From the NCBI GenBank assembly GCA_024860875.1, contig JACPSZ010000017.1, positions 124,001-188,000 of the forward strand: DNA of 64,000 nucleotides. The letters run 5' to 3'. Position 1 is the first letter of the stretch. Every line of letters begins with the position of its first letter. The translations under genes were made by a program, and so were the position numbers. Origin of the DNA: Nitrososphaerota archaeon. GTDB taxonomy: Archaea > Thermoproteota > Nitrososphaeria > Nitrososphaerales > UBA57. The notes beneath the pieces were generated by a model. That model was not told the DNA's origin. It made no database searches and saw only the letters and a list, made by a program, of their open reading frames with translations. Below, piece after piece: positions 24,653 through 33,339 of the stretch.

Positions 24653-26059
24653 TTGACAAAATTCAGACTGCTCTTGGGGATCGGTGTAATATTCGGACTC
24701 CTAATCTTGGCTATCTTCACTTCGCTTCCAGATAAAGATCAGAGAAGCATGGAGACGGAAGGATCAATGATACCTGAGCGGGTTCATACGTCATATATTA
24801 CTGAATACCTACTTCCGACTCCGGAATCAGGTCCCATGGCAATAACTGTAGATCACAAAGGTGAGGTGTGGGTAGCTGCCACCAATATCACTAAACTCGT
24901 TCACTTCAATCCCATATCGAAAACATTCAGAGAATTTAAGATTCCGAAAGTAAATTGGACAAGCATCTGGGGCATGACTGTTGATAGTAGCGGAATGATC
25001 TGGTTCACAAGTACAAACGACAACTCTGTATGGAGCTTTAATCCAAAAGATAACACTTTCAAACAGTACAATGTTCCAACTCCGGATTCATTTCCCATGC
25101 AAATTGCGATAGATCAGCAAGGGAGTATATGGTTTACAGAGCTGTATGCAGGAAAGTTAGGACAAATCATACCAGACACTGGGGTAATTGCTGAGTACAA
25201 AGTTCCAAGGAACAAATCAGGCCCAGCTGGTCTTTCCATTGATATTAAGGGCGATATCTGGTTTGCAGATGCTTTCGCAAATACGATAACAAAATTTAGT
25301 CCAAGAAATTCTACTTTTGTTGATTATGCAGCAACTGAATCCATCTTTTCGCCTACTGGGATAGTTACAGATAGTTCCGCAGTTTGGTTTTTAGAGCATG
25401 GGGGTAGCCTATTCGGAAGGCTTAATCAATCTGATAATTCCATCACAAAATATGCCACTTCCATAACTGGAACTTTTCCCACTACATTGCCATACTGGCT
25501 TGCCATCGATAAAGTTGGGAATATCTGGTTCAATGAGCATTCGGGCAATAGAATAGCAAGGTTTGATCCCAAAAGTGAGACCTTGGTTGAATACGAGCTT
25601 CCCAAAGGAAGGATAGGAACTGGTGCTATAGTTAATGCCCTAGAGTTTGCCATTGCCCCAGATGGGAATGTGTGGTTTGCTGAATGGACTGAGAATAAGA
25701 TCGGCATGATCAATGCATCAGCATCACCACCCTTCAAGCTGGAAGTGAATCAAAGGAGAATATCTACCACTCCTGGAAGTGACATAAAGATCGAAGTAAC
25801 GCTTTCAGGTACATTTAACAAGCAAGTCACGCTACAGACCTCAGGGACCTTCTCCTTTACAGGTAAGTTATTGAACGCAACAACCCAGTTCAATCCTCAA
25901 CAATTACCAATATCGAAGAGTAATTCATACAAATCAGATCTGACTGTAAGGTTGGGGGATTCTTTAGTTCCTAGAAGATATGTCATGACAATAGGTGCTT
26001 CAGATGGTGCGGTAATTTATTCTGTTATGATCCACCTCGATGTAAGAGAAATACGCTAA
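24653..26059 (+). CDS. Exported Vgb/SMP-30-like beta-propeller, second copy
   Basis: 468 residues from a TTG with an N-terminal anchor (6-24). Propeller repeats include DHKGEVWVAA, DSSGMIWFTS, DQQGSIWFTE, DIKGDIWFAD and APDGNVWFAE; a beta domain follows from about 360 to the end. It parallels the protein at 18903-20471, including the SASxPxK junction after the last blade, but has no C-terminal membrane helix. The enzymatic activity of such archaeal propellers is unproven. Confidence 0.87.
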   Translation: MTKFRLLLGIGVIFGLLILAIFTSLPDKDQRSMETEGSMIPERVHTSYITEYLLPTPESGPMAITVDHKGEVWVAATNITKLVHFNPISKTFREFKIPKVNWTSIWGMTVDSSGMIWFTSTNDNSVWSFNPKDNTFKQYNVPTPDSFPMQIAIDQQGSIWFTELYAGKLGQIIPDTGVIAEYKVPRNKSGPAGLSIDIKGDIWFADAFANTITKFSPRNSTFVDYAATESIFSPTGIVTDSSAVWFLEHGGSLFGRLNQSDNSITKYATSITGTFPTTLPYWLAIDKVGNIWFNEHSGNRIARFDPKSETLVEYELPKGRIGTGAIVNALEFAIAPDGNVWFAEWTENKIGMINASASPPFKLEVNQRRISTTPGSDIKIEVTLSGTFNKQVTLQTSGTFSFTGKLLNATTQFNPQQLPISKSNSYKSDLTVRLGDSLVPRRYVMTIGASDGAVIYSVMIHLDVREIR

Positions 26060-26162
26060 TTCTGGCCAAGTGTAAAGTTAGTCTGCACTAAAAGATTGCT
26101 AGCTATTCATCACTTGGAAAGGAGTTTTTACACGTCCTGCCAAATTGATCGGCTTCCTGTGG

Positions 26163-26312
26163 CTACTTTGAGTGCCCGTATCGGTGCGGATCCTTGTCGA
26201 AGGCTGTTTTGCAACCAGCAGAGCAGAAGTAAAACGTACGTCCATCATGAACTGAATTAAACTTGGTCTTCTTCGGATCTACTAGCATGCCACAGACAGG
26301 GTCTCTTTCCAT
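26163..26312 (-). CDS. 49-residue YHS-domain protein
   Basis: A short gene with ATG at 26312 preceded by AGAGGAATAAA, a good ribosome site. The product reads MERDPVCGMLVDPKKTKF, then RTFYFCSAGCKTAFDKDPHRY and stop. It is a complete minimal YHS domain with Cys ligands in CGM and CSAGC. It follows the Met/Gly-rich membrane gene by nine bases on the same strand. It likely binds copper in the cytosol and acts with the neighbouring cupredoxin and Met-rich protein. Confidence 0.82.
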   Translation of the reverse strand: MERDPVCGMLVDPKKTKFNSVHDGRTFYFCSAGCKTAFDKDPHRYGHSK

Positions 26313-26321
26313 TTTATTCCT

Positions 26322-26750
26322 CTACGCAGTTTTTACAGGTGTTGTGGGATTCCATGTAAGAGCAAGTATGCCTCCTACGAAGCCAAGTATAGCTCCAATA
26401 AAGAAGCCTCCCATGCCGAAGAGACTGATCAGAGAGAAGACTAGTACTATTATCCCCCAAGTTTGAGTTTGACTAGGCTGGCTATACAACATAACGGAAC
26501 CTATCAGTATGATTACTCCGGAAATAACGCCTAAGATCGTCATTACTGAAAGGAAGCTTCCAAAACCCATGCCTCCCATCATACCCTGCCAGTTGCCCAT
26601 CATTCCACCCATCATCCCTCCCATCATGCCTCCATACATTGGAATCCCTGACGAAGACCACATCATACCTGTTCCTCCTCCAGCTATAATCAGCACTCCC
26701 GCAATAAGGCTCAACACGAAAGGTGCTGTTGGTTTTTCGATCGTACTCAA
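26322..26750 (-). CDS. Met/Gly-rich membrane protein
   Basis: Three or four helices and a loop of tandem MMGGMMGGMMGN before GMMGGMGFGSF. The frame starts at 26780, but the TTG at 26750 has GGTGGAGG just upstream and avoids overlap with the cupredoxin gene, so about 142 residues are preferred. Family resemblance is to small DUF4064-like archaeal membrane proteins. The Met cluster faces one side of the membrane and could bind Cu(I). It is coupled between a cupredoxin gene and a YHS gene. Confidence 0.75.
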   Translation of the reverse strand: MSTIEKPTAPFVLSLIAGVLIIAGGGTGMMWSSSGIPMYGGMMGGMMGGMMGNWQGMMGGMGFGSFLSVMTILGVISGVIILIGSVMLYSQPSQTQTWGIIVLVFSLISLFGMGGFFIGAILGFVGGILALTWNPTTPVKTA

Positions 26751-26752
26751 TA

Positions 26753-27238
26753 TCAAGCCTCCACCATGAACTCTCCCCACATACCTCTGTCTGCGTGCCT
26801 GTCGGGTTTCGTAGCAACATCCAGAAAGCAGCCATAAATGTACTTGCCAGCCTTTTCAGCAACAAATGTAATTGTAGAGGTTTGGCCGGGTTTAGTCTCT
26901 TCGCTCATCGCTTCTTTGAAAATTGGCTCGTGCATTGCCGCCTTCTCTTTTAGAGCACCTTCTTCAGCTACCATGAATTCATGATCTGCACCACCAATAT
27001 TCTTCAGAACAACTCGGACTGTTTCTCCTGCTTTGAGCGTAATCGTAGGGCCGCATGAAGTTCCAAGGTCACATACAACTTTGTCAAAACCTAGGCCTTT
27101 GAACGAAAATTCCCGTGCTTCCAGATTAATAGTTCTTGCTTGAGGAGCCTGTGGGCCCTGCGGCATTGCAAGAAAAGCTGCCGCTCCAACAACTATTATG
27201 GCAACGACGACAATTCCTATGATAATTCCCTTATTCAT
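26753..27238 (-). CDS. Membrane-anchored cupredoxin
   Basis: The ATG at 27238 (MNKGIIIGIV) gives 161 residues with an N-terminal anchor. Copper ligands are His86 (ADHEF), Cys137 (YGCFLDVA), His148 (DRHADRGMW) and Met153. The Cys-x10-His-x4-Met spacing is wider than in plastocyanin and resembles other archaeal exported cupredoxins. Two further Cys (VCDLGTSC) may make a disulfide. It heads the minus-strand cupredoxin, Met-rich, YHS run, an apparent copper-handling operon. Confidence 0.87.
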   Translation of the reverse strand: MNKGIIIGIVVVAIIVVGAAAFLAMPQGPQAPQARTINLEAREFSFKGLGFDKVVCDLGTSCGPTITLKAGETVRVVLKNIGGADHEFMVAEEGALKEKAAMHEPIFKEAMSEETKPGQTSTITFVAEKAGKYIYGCFLDVATKPDRHADRGMWGEFMVEA

Positions 27239-27400
27239 GATTATGTGATAGGTCAAAGCACTACTTATCTGTACTGATATTCGGATGAAAAATTCGTATT
27301 GCGTATGTCTAATTATCTATTGTCTTGTCGATGAGCAAGTTGATTCGAGGAGGCTTTACATTTGTAAAGCTTAATTACAAATGACTGCAAATATCTGCAG

Positions 27401-28024
27401 TTGCCCATCGTACTTGACAAAATAGACATGTCACTGATTAATGCTATGTTAGAGGATGGTAGGCGCTCTTACAGACAGCTGGCAAGGATTGCAAATGTAA
27501 GCACTCCAACTGCAGAAGCGAGGATAAAGCGTATGATAAATTCGGGCTTCTTGAAGAAAATAGTGCCTGTATTTGATGCGGCGAAGGTTGAGCATGGAGT
27601 TTCTGCCATTGTGTACTTGAAGGTGGATCCACATTTAGTTAATGAGATATCTTCATATCTTCAATCGCTTGAGCAGATCAGAAACGTCTTCTTAACTACC
27701 GGAGAGTGGAACATGATTATCAGAATCGCTTGTTCAAGTAATGAAGAGCTGCAATCAATCATGGATGATAAGATCGTAAGGCAAGGAATTACAATAGTCA
27801 ACAGTCAAGTGATTACTCGAACTATGAAGGACGAGCAAGGCTTTATCGTTTCGCCAGACATTAGAATCGGCCTTACGTGCGACTACTGCGGAGGCGACAT
27901 CAAAGGTAATCCGTTCAAATTGAAGGTTGGTGAAGGCGAGAGGTATTTCTGTTGCAAAACATGCATGAACTCGTATAAAGAGAAGTACGGAGCAAGGATT
28001 TCAAAACTCAACAACAATATCTAG
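27401..28024 (+). CDS. Lrp/AsnC-family regulator with C-terminal TRASH-like metal domain
   Basis: 207 residues from a TTG placed before the conserved LDKIDMSLINAMLEDG. The helix-turn-helix (YRQLARIANVSTPTAEARI) and an Lrp ligand-binding domain follow to about residue 145. Cys160-x2-Cys163 (CDYCGGDIKG) and Cys184/185-x2-Cys188 (FCCKTCMNSY) form a TRASH-type site, as in the archaeal copper regulators CopR/CopT. It is divergent from the cupredoxin operon and is the likely regulator of that operon. The metal is inferred to be copper. Confidence 0.9.
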   Translation: MPIVLDKIDMSLINAMLEDGRRSYRQLARIANVSTPTAEARIKRMINSGFLKKIVPVFDAAKVEHGVSAIVYLKVDPHLVNEISSYLQSLEQIRNVFLTTGEWNMIIRIACSSNEELQSIMDDKIVRQGITIVNSQVITRTMKDEQGFIVSPDIRIGLTCDYCGGDIKGNPFKLKVGEGERYFCCKTCMNSYKEKYGARISKLNNNI

Positions 28025-28288
28025 CTGCGTTTTCCATCTGCAACATGTCTGCTAATTATATTCTTAGCAGTAACTCATGTGATTCGGCCAAAGATTTTTT
28101 CGTTTCCTTGTACCTGCAACGTTTCATAGAACCATCTGCAGATTACTTTGGCCGCTTTTTTCGGGTGGGAAAGCGTCTAATAGATGCCACCGTCTACTTC
28201 AAGCCAAGAAGGCAGAACAGGGGTATGTAAGGTTCTCATCATAGCACAAGTCTTACATTTATTATGGCTATTATCAAAGAGCGTTGTC

Positions 28289-29578
28289 ATGGACTTTACC
28301 CTTCCTCGTGGTATGAGGGATCTGGAGCCCGAGGATGCAGATTATTATGAAGCTATAAGACAGGCCTTCGTAGATACCTGCAGGATTTACGGATTTAGGC
28401 TAATGGAACCCTCTCCAATAGAAATGCTGTCAACATTGGAGGCTAAGAGCGGTGAGGCGATAAGGAATGAAATCTACTACTTCAAGGACAAGAGTGATAG
28501 AGATGTCGGATTACGGTTTGATCTGACGGTAGGCATAGCAAGGTACCTGTGTTCTAAAAGAGATGTCAAACTTCCAGCTAAAATAGGAAGTTTTGCTAGC
28601 ATGTTCAGGTACGATGAGCCTCAATATGGGCGATACAGATGGTTTTACCAGTGGGATGCTGAAATATTCGGGCCAAAGAACATTGATGCAGATGCAGAAG
28701 TAATTGATTTCACTTCATTTTTGTTGAAGAAACTTGGTTTGAAAGATGCAGTAATCAAGATAGGGGATAGAAGGCTTGCAGAGAGTTTTGTGAGAAATTC
28801 GCTTGGAGAAACGTCATCCAATTCAATTATGGCCATGCTCAGGCTGCTGGACAAGTCTGGAAAAAGAACAAGAGAAGAAATTCTGAAAGAGGGTATAGAA
28901 AAGGGTATCAAAAGCGACAAAATGTCTGCACTGATAGACTTTGCAACGATTAAAGGAAATTCCAAAACAGTTTCAACAGCCCTGACAGAAAAGATCGCTG
29001 CTGATGGCTCTGAATTATTGCAAGCCTACGACATGCTCATAGCCAGAGGAGTTTCCAACATTGAGCTGAACGTTGGTATTGTGAGAGGATTGGATTACTA
29101 TTCAGGAATAGTCTTTGAAGCTTATGACAGCTCAGATTCAAAACTTGGTGCCCTTGCAGGAGGAGGGAGGTATGATACTCTTCCTGTAGTTTATGGTAGG
29201 TCTGAACTCGGCGCTACGGGCGTCGCTGGGGGCATAGAAAGGACGGTTCTTGCCATGAAGAAGGCTGGAGGATTGAAGATTGAAACTGTCAAAACAGTAT
29301 TTGTTGCAGTTGCAGATACCAAACTGAAAGCAGAATCCTATGCAATCGTAAAATTGCTTAGAGAAAACAGCATAGCTGTTGAAACTGACCTTGCTGACAG
29401 AAGTTTGAGGAAGCAGTACGAAGCCGCATCTTCAAGAAACTCGAAGTTAGTAATTCTGATTGCTCCAAACGAATTTGCAAGGGGAGAGGTTCTGGTAAAG
29501 GTCCTTGAAACTGGGAAAGAAACTGCAGTTCAAAAAGGTAATCTCATTGATGCTATAGCTAAAATGCTAAAGCAATAG
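28289..29578 (+). CDS. hisS: Histidyl-tRNA synthetase
   Basis: The ATG at 28289 (MDFTLPRGMRDLEPED) gives 429 residues, the usual HisRS length; the frame runs further upstream without coding character. Class II motif 2 is FRYDEPQYGRYRWFYQWD, the HisA motif is RGLDYYSG and motif 3 includes GATGVAGGIERTVL. The C-terminal anticodon-binding domain (VFVAVADTKLKA onwards) is complete. It charges tRNA-His in the cytosol. The end overlaps the convergent lipB by 20 bases. The 264 bases upstream hold no other gene that I can see. Confidence 0.95.
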   Translation: MDFTLPRGMRDLEPEDADYYEAIRQAFVDTCRIYGFRLMEPSPIEMLSTLEAKSGEAIRNEIYYFKDKSDRDVGLRFDLTVGIARYLCSKRDVKLPAKIGSFASMFRYDEPQYGRYRWFYQWDAEIFGPKNIDADAEVIDFTSFLLKKLGLKDAVIKIGDRRLAESFVRNSLGETSSNSIMAMLRLLDKSGKRTREEILKEGIEKGIKSDKMSALIDFATIKGNSKTVSTALTEKIAADGSELLQAYDMLIARGVSNIELNVGIVRGLDYYSGIVFEAYDSSDSKLGALAGGGRYDTLPVVYGRSELGATGVAGGIERTVLAMKKAGGLKIETVKTVFVAVADTKLKAESYAIVKLLRENSIAVETDLADRSLRKQYEAASSRNSKLVILIAPNEFARGEVLVKVLETGKETAVQKGNLIDAIAKMLKQ

Positions 29579-30203
29579 GCTCCTCTGCAATTTCAGCATC
29601 AAAAACATCTTTGAAATTTTTTATGATATTTTTCTTAACGTTATCAAAAGAAACCTTCTTTCCAAGTATCTTCTGCATAGATGTCATTGTTGATGGTTCC
29701 ATTCCACAGGGCTTTATCGCGTAGAATTTCTTCAGGTCAGTATTTAGGTTAAGGGCAAAACCATGAAAACTTATCCAGTGTTGAACTGCGATACCAATAG
29801 AAGCAAGTTTCTTGCCGTCTACCCATATCCCGGGTTTTTTCTCTACTCTTCCAGCCGTTATCCCGAAATCCGACGCAGTTTTTATCAGGACTTCCTCTAT
29901 ATTCCTCACAAGCGTGACGACATCGATCCTCGTCTGTTCTAAGCTAATTATTGGATAGCCGACCAACTGGCCAGGGCCGTGATAGGTTGCGTCTCCTCCC
30001 CTCTCTATGAAATAGACGGGAAAATCTTTTGATACCACGTTTTCCATAGTTCCTCTTCTTCCGAGCGTTATTACATCTGGATGCTCTACAAGAATTAGAG
30101 TGTCGAGGATTTTAGATGCCCTCCTCTCCTCCACAAATTTATGTTGTATCTTCAAAACTTCCCCATAATCTCTTAATCCTAAATCCAGCAGGGAAATTCT
30201 CAA
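29559..30203 (-). CDS. lipB: Octanoyltransferase LipB
   Basis: 214 residues. LipB moves octanoate from acyl carrier protein to the lipoyl domain Lys. Family motifs visible are GRRGTMENV, RGGDATYHGPGQLVGYPI, the catalytic Lys in KKLASIGIAV and the catalytic Cys in IKPCGMEPS. It is the last gene of the ilvB-lipA-E1beta-E2-lipB operon, three bases after E2. With LipA it provides a complete endogenous lipoylation route, less usual in archaea than LplA salvage. Confidence 0.93.
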   Translation of the reverse strand: MRISLLDLGLRDYGEVLKIQHKFVEERRASKILDTLILVEHPDVITLGRRGTMENVVSKDFPVYFIERGGDATYHGPGQLVGYPIISLEQTRIDVVTLVRNIEEVLIKTASDFGITAGRVEKKPGIWVDGKKLASIGIAVQHWISFHGFALNLNTDLKKFYAIKPCGMEPSTMTSMQKILGKKVSFDNVKKNIIKNFKDVFDAEIAEEPIALAF

Positions 30204-30206
30204 ACT

Positions 30207-31397
30207 CTACGCCTGCAGTTCAAAGTTCGGCTCTTCGAGGATCTTCTTAACCATGTTCAGGAAGTTTGCAGCGTCAGCACCATCAAGAACTCTGTGGTCA
30301 AAGTTCAGTGAAAAATTAACAATGTCTCTGATAACTATGTTTCCATTTTTTACAGCAGGCCTCTTCACTATTCTGCCTATTGCTAAAATTGCCACTTCTG
30401 GATGATTGATTATTGCAGTTGAGAAGACTCCTCCAATAGAGCCTATGTTGGTGATTGTAAACGTGCCCCCTCTTGTTTCGTTCAGCGTCAGTTTGTTCGT
30501 CCTTGCCTTTTCGCTGAGTTCTTCTATTTCTTGGGCAATTTGCATCAAACTTTTCTTGTCTGCATCTTTTATGACGGGAACTATCAGTCCAATTTCAGTA
30601 GCAACCGCTATCCCAATGTTGTAGTATTTCTTGACTACTATTTCGTTCTTCTGGTCGTCCAAAGAAGCGTTGAAATGCGGATGTTTTTTCAGGCCGTCAA
30701 CAACGGCCTTAACGACAAACGGTAGGTAGGTCATCTTGACATTTGACTTTTGGGCCATCTGCTTGGCCTTTTCCCTTACGGAAACTAGCTCCGTAAAATC
30801 GACTTCTTCAACATGAGTCACGTGTGCAGCTATGTTTTTTGACTTTGCCATCCTCTCTGCAATCGTCTTGCGTATGCCTTTCAGTGGAACCCTTTCTTCC
30901 AAGCCTTCTGCCTGAGCTATAGGCTGTGTAGCTCTTTTGCTCGCATTCCTGACATCCTCTTCGGTAATTCTTCCTCCGGGACCTGTAGCTTGAACTACTG
31001 CAAGGTCTACGTTAAGCTCTCTTGCAAATTTTCTTACTGCTGGAGTCGCTATGGTTTTACCCTGCACGGCAGGTTGAACCATTTTCTGTGAACCACTATG
31101 TGTAGGGGATGTTGTCCTGGTAGAAACACTTGCTATGGTCTGTGTTTGTACGGTCTCGCCCTTTTCTCCTAAAACGACTACGGTCTGTCCAACCCTTATC
31201 GTCTCCCCTGCTTTAGCCATGATTTTCAGGACAGTACCAGCAACTGGCGAAGGAAGTTCGACTGTAACCTTCTCCGTCATGACCTCAACGAGAGGTTGAT
31301 CTCTTTTCACATAATCTCCTTCCTTCACGAGCCATTTTGTAACCTCGCCTTCCATTACACCCTCGCCTATGTCAGGAAACTTGAATTCGACTGCCAA
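30207..31397 (-). CDS. Dihydrolipoyl acyltransferase (E2) of a 2-oxoacid dehydrogenase complex
   Basis: 396 residues. A single lipoyl domain (1-75) carries the modified Lys in VMTEKVTVELPS. A flexible linker leads to the peripheral-subunit binding domain (ATPAVRKFARELNVDL, GPGGRITEEDV) at about 115-155. The catalytic domain ends with NFSLNFDHRVLDGADA, holding the active His and Asp. Whether it acts with pyruvate, branched-chain 2-oxoacids or acetoin cannot be decided by eye. It lies ten bases after E1 beta; E1 alpha and E3 are not in the window. Confidence 0.94.
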   Translation of the reverse strand: MAVEFKFPDIGEGVMEGEVTKWLVKEGDYVKRDQPLVEVMTEKVTVELPSPVAGTVLKIMAKAGETIRVGQTVVVLGEKGETVQTQTIASVSTRTTSPTHSGSQKMVQPAVQGKTIATPAVRKFARELNVDLAVVQATGPGGRITEEDVRNASKRATQPIAQAEGLEERVPLKGIRKTIAERMAKSKNIAAHVTHVEEVDFTELVSVREKAKQMAQKSNVKMTYLPFVVKAVVDGLKKHPHFNASLDDQKNEIVVKKYYNIGIAVATEIGLIVPVIKDADKKSLMQIAQEIEELSEKARTNKLTLNETRGGTFTITNIGSIGGVFSTAIINHPEVAILAIGRIVKRPAVKNGNIVIRDIVNFSLNFDHRVLDGADAANFLNMVKKILEEPNFELQA

Positions 31398-31407
31398 AGT
31401 TATCCGC

Positions 31408-32382
31408 CTACTTGTAGCTTGCTACCTTCTTTATCGATGTTAGAATTCTCTTTGCGTTAGGAAGGTACGTGCTTTCAAGGCTGTACGGAACAGGTGCATC
31501 CAGTCCTGCAACCCTCAGAATTGGAGCCTGTAGATATTCAACAGCCTTTTCGGAAATCATGGCCGAAATCTCTGCTCCCATGCCCAGCGTCTTCGGTGCT
31601 TCATGTGCAATAACTACTCTGCCGGTCTTCCTTGCAGAATCAAGTATGGCTACAGAATCAAGCGGTGCAAGAGTTCTTAGATCGATTAATTCAACGTCGA
31701 TATTCTCCTGAGCTGCTAGTGTTGCAGCTTCTTTTGCTGGAACCATAGTTGCACCGTAGCTTATCAGTGTGACATCGTTACCTTCCTTCACTATGTTGGC
31801 CTTGCCTATTGGCAACGTATAGTCGTCGTCAGGAATATCGTCTTTGAATGCTCTGTAAATTCTCTTGGGCTCAAAGAACAGAACTGGATCGTTGTCGCGC
31901 ATCGCAGATATGAGCAGACCTTTTGTATCATAGGGGTTTGACGGCATTATCACCTTCAATCCAGCAGTGTGAACGAAATAAGACTCGCCGCTCTGCGAAT
32001 GATACGGTCCTCCTTTCACGCCTGCACCTATAGGAGCCCTTATCACCATGGGAGCAGTATACGTTCCTCCTGAACGGTATCTCATCTTTGCAAGCTCGGA
32101 AGTTATCTGGTCAAAAGCTGAGAAAATGAAGTCAAAGAACTGAATTTCAGCAACGGGTCTCAAACCGTAGAGGGACATCCCTATTGCCAAGCCGATAATG
32201 CCTGACTCTGCAAGAGGAGTGTCAATTACTCTGTGAGGGCCGAACTCATCATACAAGCCCTCTGTTGCTCTGAATACTCCTCCGTTGATTCCAATGTCTT
32301 CGCCCAAGAGCACTATGTCCGAGTTCTTCCGCATCTCAAGCTTCAATGCACTGTTGACCGCTTGAACAAGAGTTGCCTTCAT
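31408..32382 (-). CDS. 2-oxoacid dehydrogenase E1 component, beta subunit
   Basis: 324 residues, full length. Motifs include VLLGEDIGINGGVFRATEGL, DTPLAESGIIGLAIGMSLYG, KMRYRSGGTYTAPMVIRAP and SQSGESYFVHTAGLKV. It supplies half of the TPP active site and the pairing surface for E1 alpha and E2. It follows lipA by 15 bases. The matching alpha subunit is not adjacent; the TPP enzyme two genes upstream is an IlvB-type protein and not E1 alpha. Confidence 0.94.
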   Translation of the reverse strand: MKATLVQAVNSALKLEMRKNSDIVLLGEDIGINGGVFRATEGLYDEFGPHRVIDTPLAESGIIGLAIGMSLYGLRPVAEIQFFDFIFSAFDQITSELAKMRYRSGGTYTAPMVIRAPIGAGVKGGPYHSQSGESYFVHTAGLKVIMPSNPYDTKGLLISAMRDNDPVLFFEPKRIYRAFKDDIPDDDYTLPIGKANIVKEGNDVTLISYGATMVPAKEAATLAAQENIDVELIDLRTLAPLDSVAILDSARKTGRVVIAHEAPKTLGMGAEISAMISEKAVEYLQAPILRVAGLDAPVPYSLESTYLPNAKRILTSIKKVASYK

Positions 32383-32397
32383 GCTCGATACTCTCTT

Positions 32398-33339
32398 TTA
32401 CGAATGCTGCCGCTTCCTTCTAATTATGTTTTCCAAATAATATTCACCGGCTTTGTACGAACTTCTTACTAGAGGCCCTGAGGCTACGTACAGGAAGTCC
32501 ATCTCTTCCCCGATTCTGCGGAACTTCTCGAATATTTCAGGATGTACATATTCAGTAACAGGTAGATGGCCTCTTGATGGTTGCAGATACTGCCCGATGG
32601 TAAGTGCACCTACCCCGACACTTCTCAAATCAGCCATCGTCTGAATAACTTCGCTTTCAGTTTCGCCCAAGCCCAGCATTATCGAAGACTTGGTAATCAG
32701 ATCAGGCTTCAGTAATTTCGCATTCCGCAAAACTTCTAAAGATTGCTCATAACCTGCTCTTCTGTCTCTCACGGATGGTGTAAGGCGTTTTACAGTCTCT
32801 ACGTTGTGTGCAAGAACTGCTATACCAGATTCAATCACTCTTCTCAGAGCAGAAACGTCCCCTCTAAAATCAGGTATCAGAGTTTCGACAAGAATTGATG
32901 AATCAGCTCTGTTTATCGCCTCCACGGTCTTGGCTATGTGCTCTGCTCCTTCGTCTGGTAGATCGTCCCGAGCTACAGAAGTCAGCACAATATACTTCAA
33001 GCCAAGCATTTTTACAGCGTTTGCAATCTTTGATGGTTCGTCTCCATCAAGAACCTGCTGTGGATTGCCAACTTTTACGTTGCAGAATCTGCACCCCCTC
33101 GTGCAAGTATCTCCCATGAGCATGAACGTTGCAGTGCCTCCGCCCCAGCATTCGGCTATGTTTGGACAGTTTGCTTCCTCGCAGACAGTATGTAGATTGG
33201 CTTCTCTCAGCAGGCCCTTTATCCTGACGTAATTTTCCCCGGTGGGCAGTCTTACCTTTATCCACTCTGGTTTCTGTAACCGAACCTCAGGTTCTTTGAT
33301 TACTGTAAGAAAGCGAGGCATTTTCAGCCCATTAGGCAA
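32398..33339 (-). CDS. lipA: Lipoyl synthase LipA
   Basis: 313 residues. LipA is a radical SAM enzyme inserting two sulfurs into the octanoyl chain. The auxiliary cluster motif is CEEANCPNIAEC and the radical SAM motif is CTRGCRFC. The start at 33339 overlaps ilvB by eight bases; the in-frame ATG at 33321 is the alternative. The conserved RSSYKAGEYY Ser near the C-terminus, a ligand of the auxiliary cluster, is present. It is the second gene of the operon and matches the lipoyl domain of E2. Confidence 0.96.
   Translation of the reverse strand: MPNGLKMPRFLTVIKEPEVRLQKPEWIKVRLPTGENYVRIKGLLREANLHTVCEEANCPNIAECWGGGTATFMLMGDTCTRGCRFCNVKVGNPQQVLDGDEPSKIANAVKMLGLKYIVLTSVARDDLPDEGAEHIAKTVEAINRADSSILVETLIPDFRGDVSALRRVIESGIAVLAHNVETVKRLTPSVRDRRAGYEQSLEVLRNAKLLKPDLITKSSIMLGLGETESEVIQTMADLRSVGVGALTIGQYLQPSRGHLPVTEYVHPEIFEKFRRIGEEMDFLYVASGPLVRSSYKAGEYYLENIIRRKRQHS

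Noticed and set aside
28025-28288. Small gene or RNA before hisS
   Set aside because: No frame with coding character and no stable fold was seen; it is treated as promoter region.
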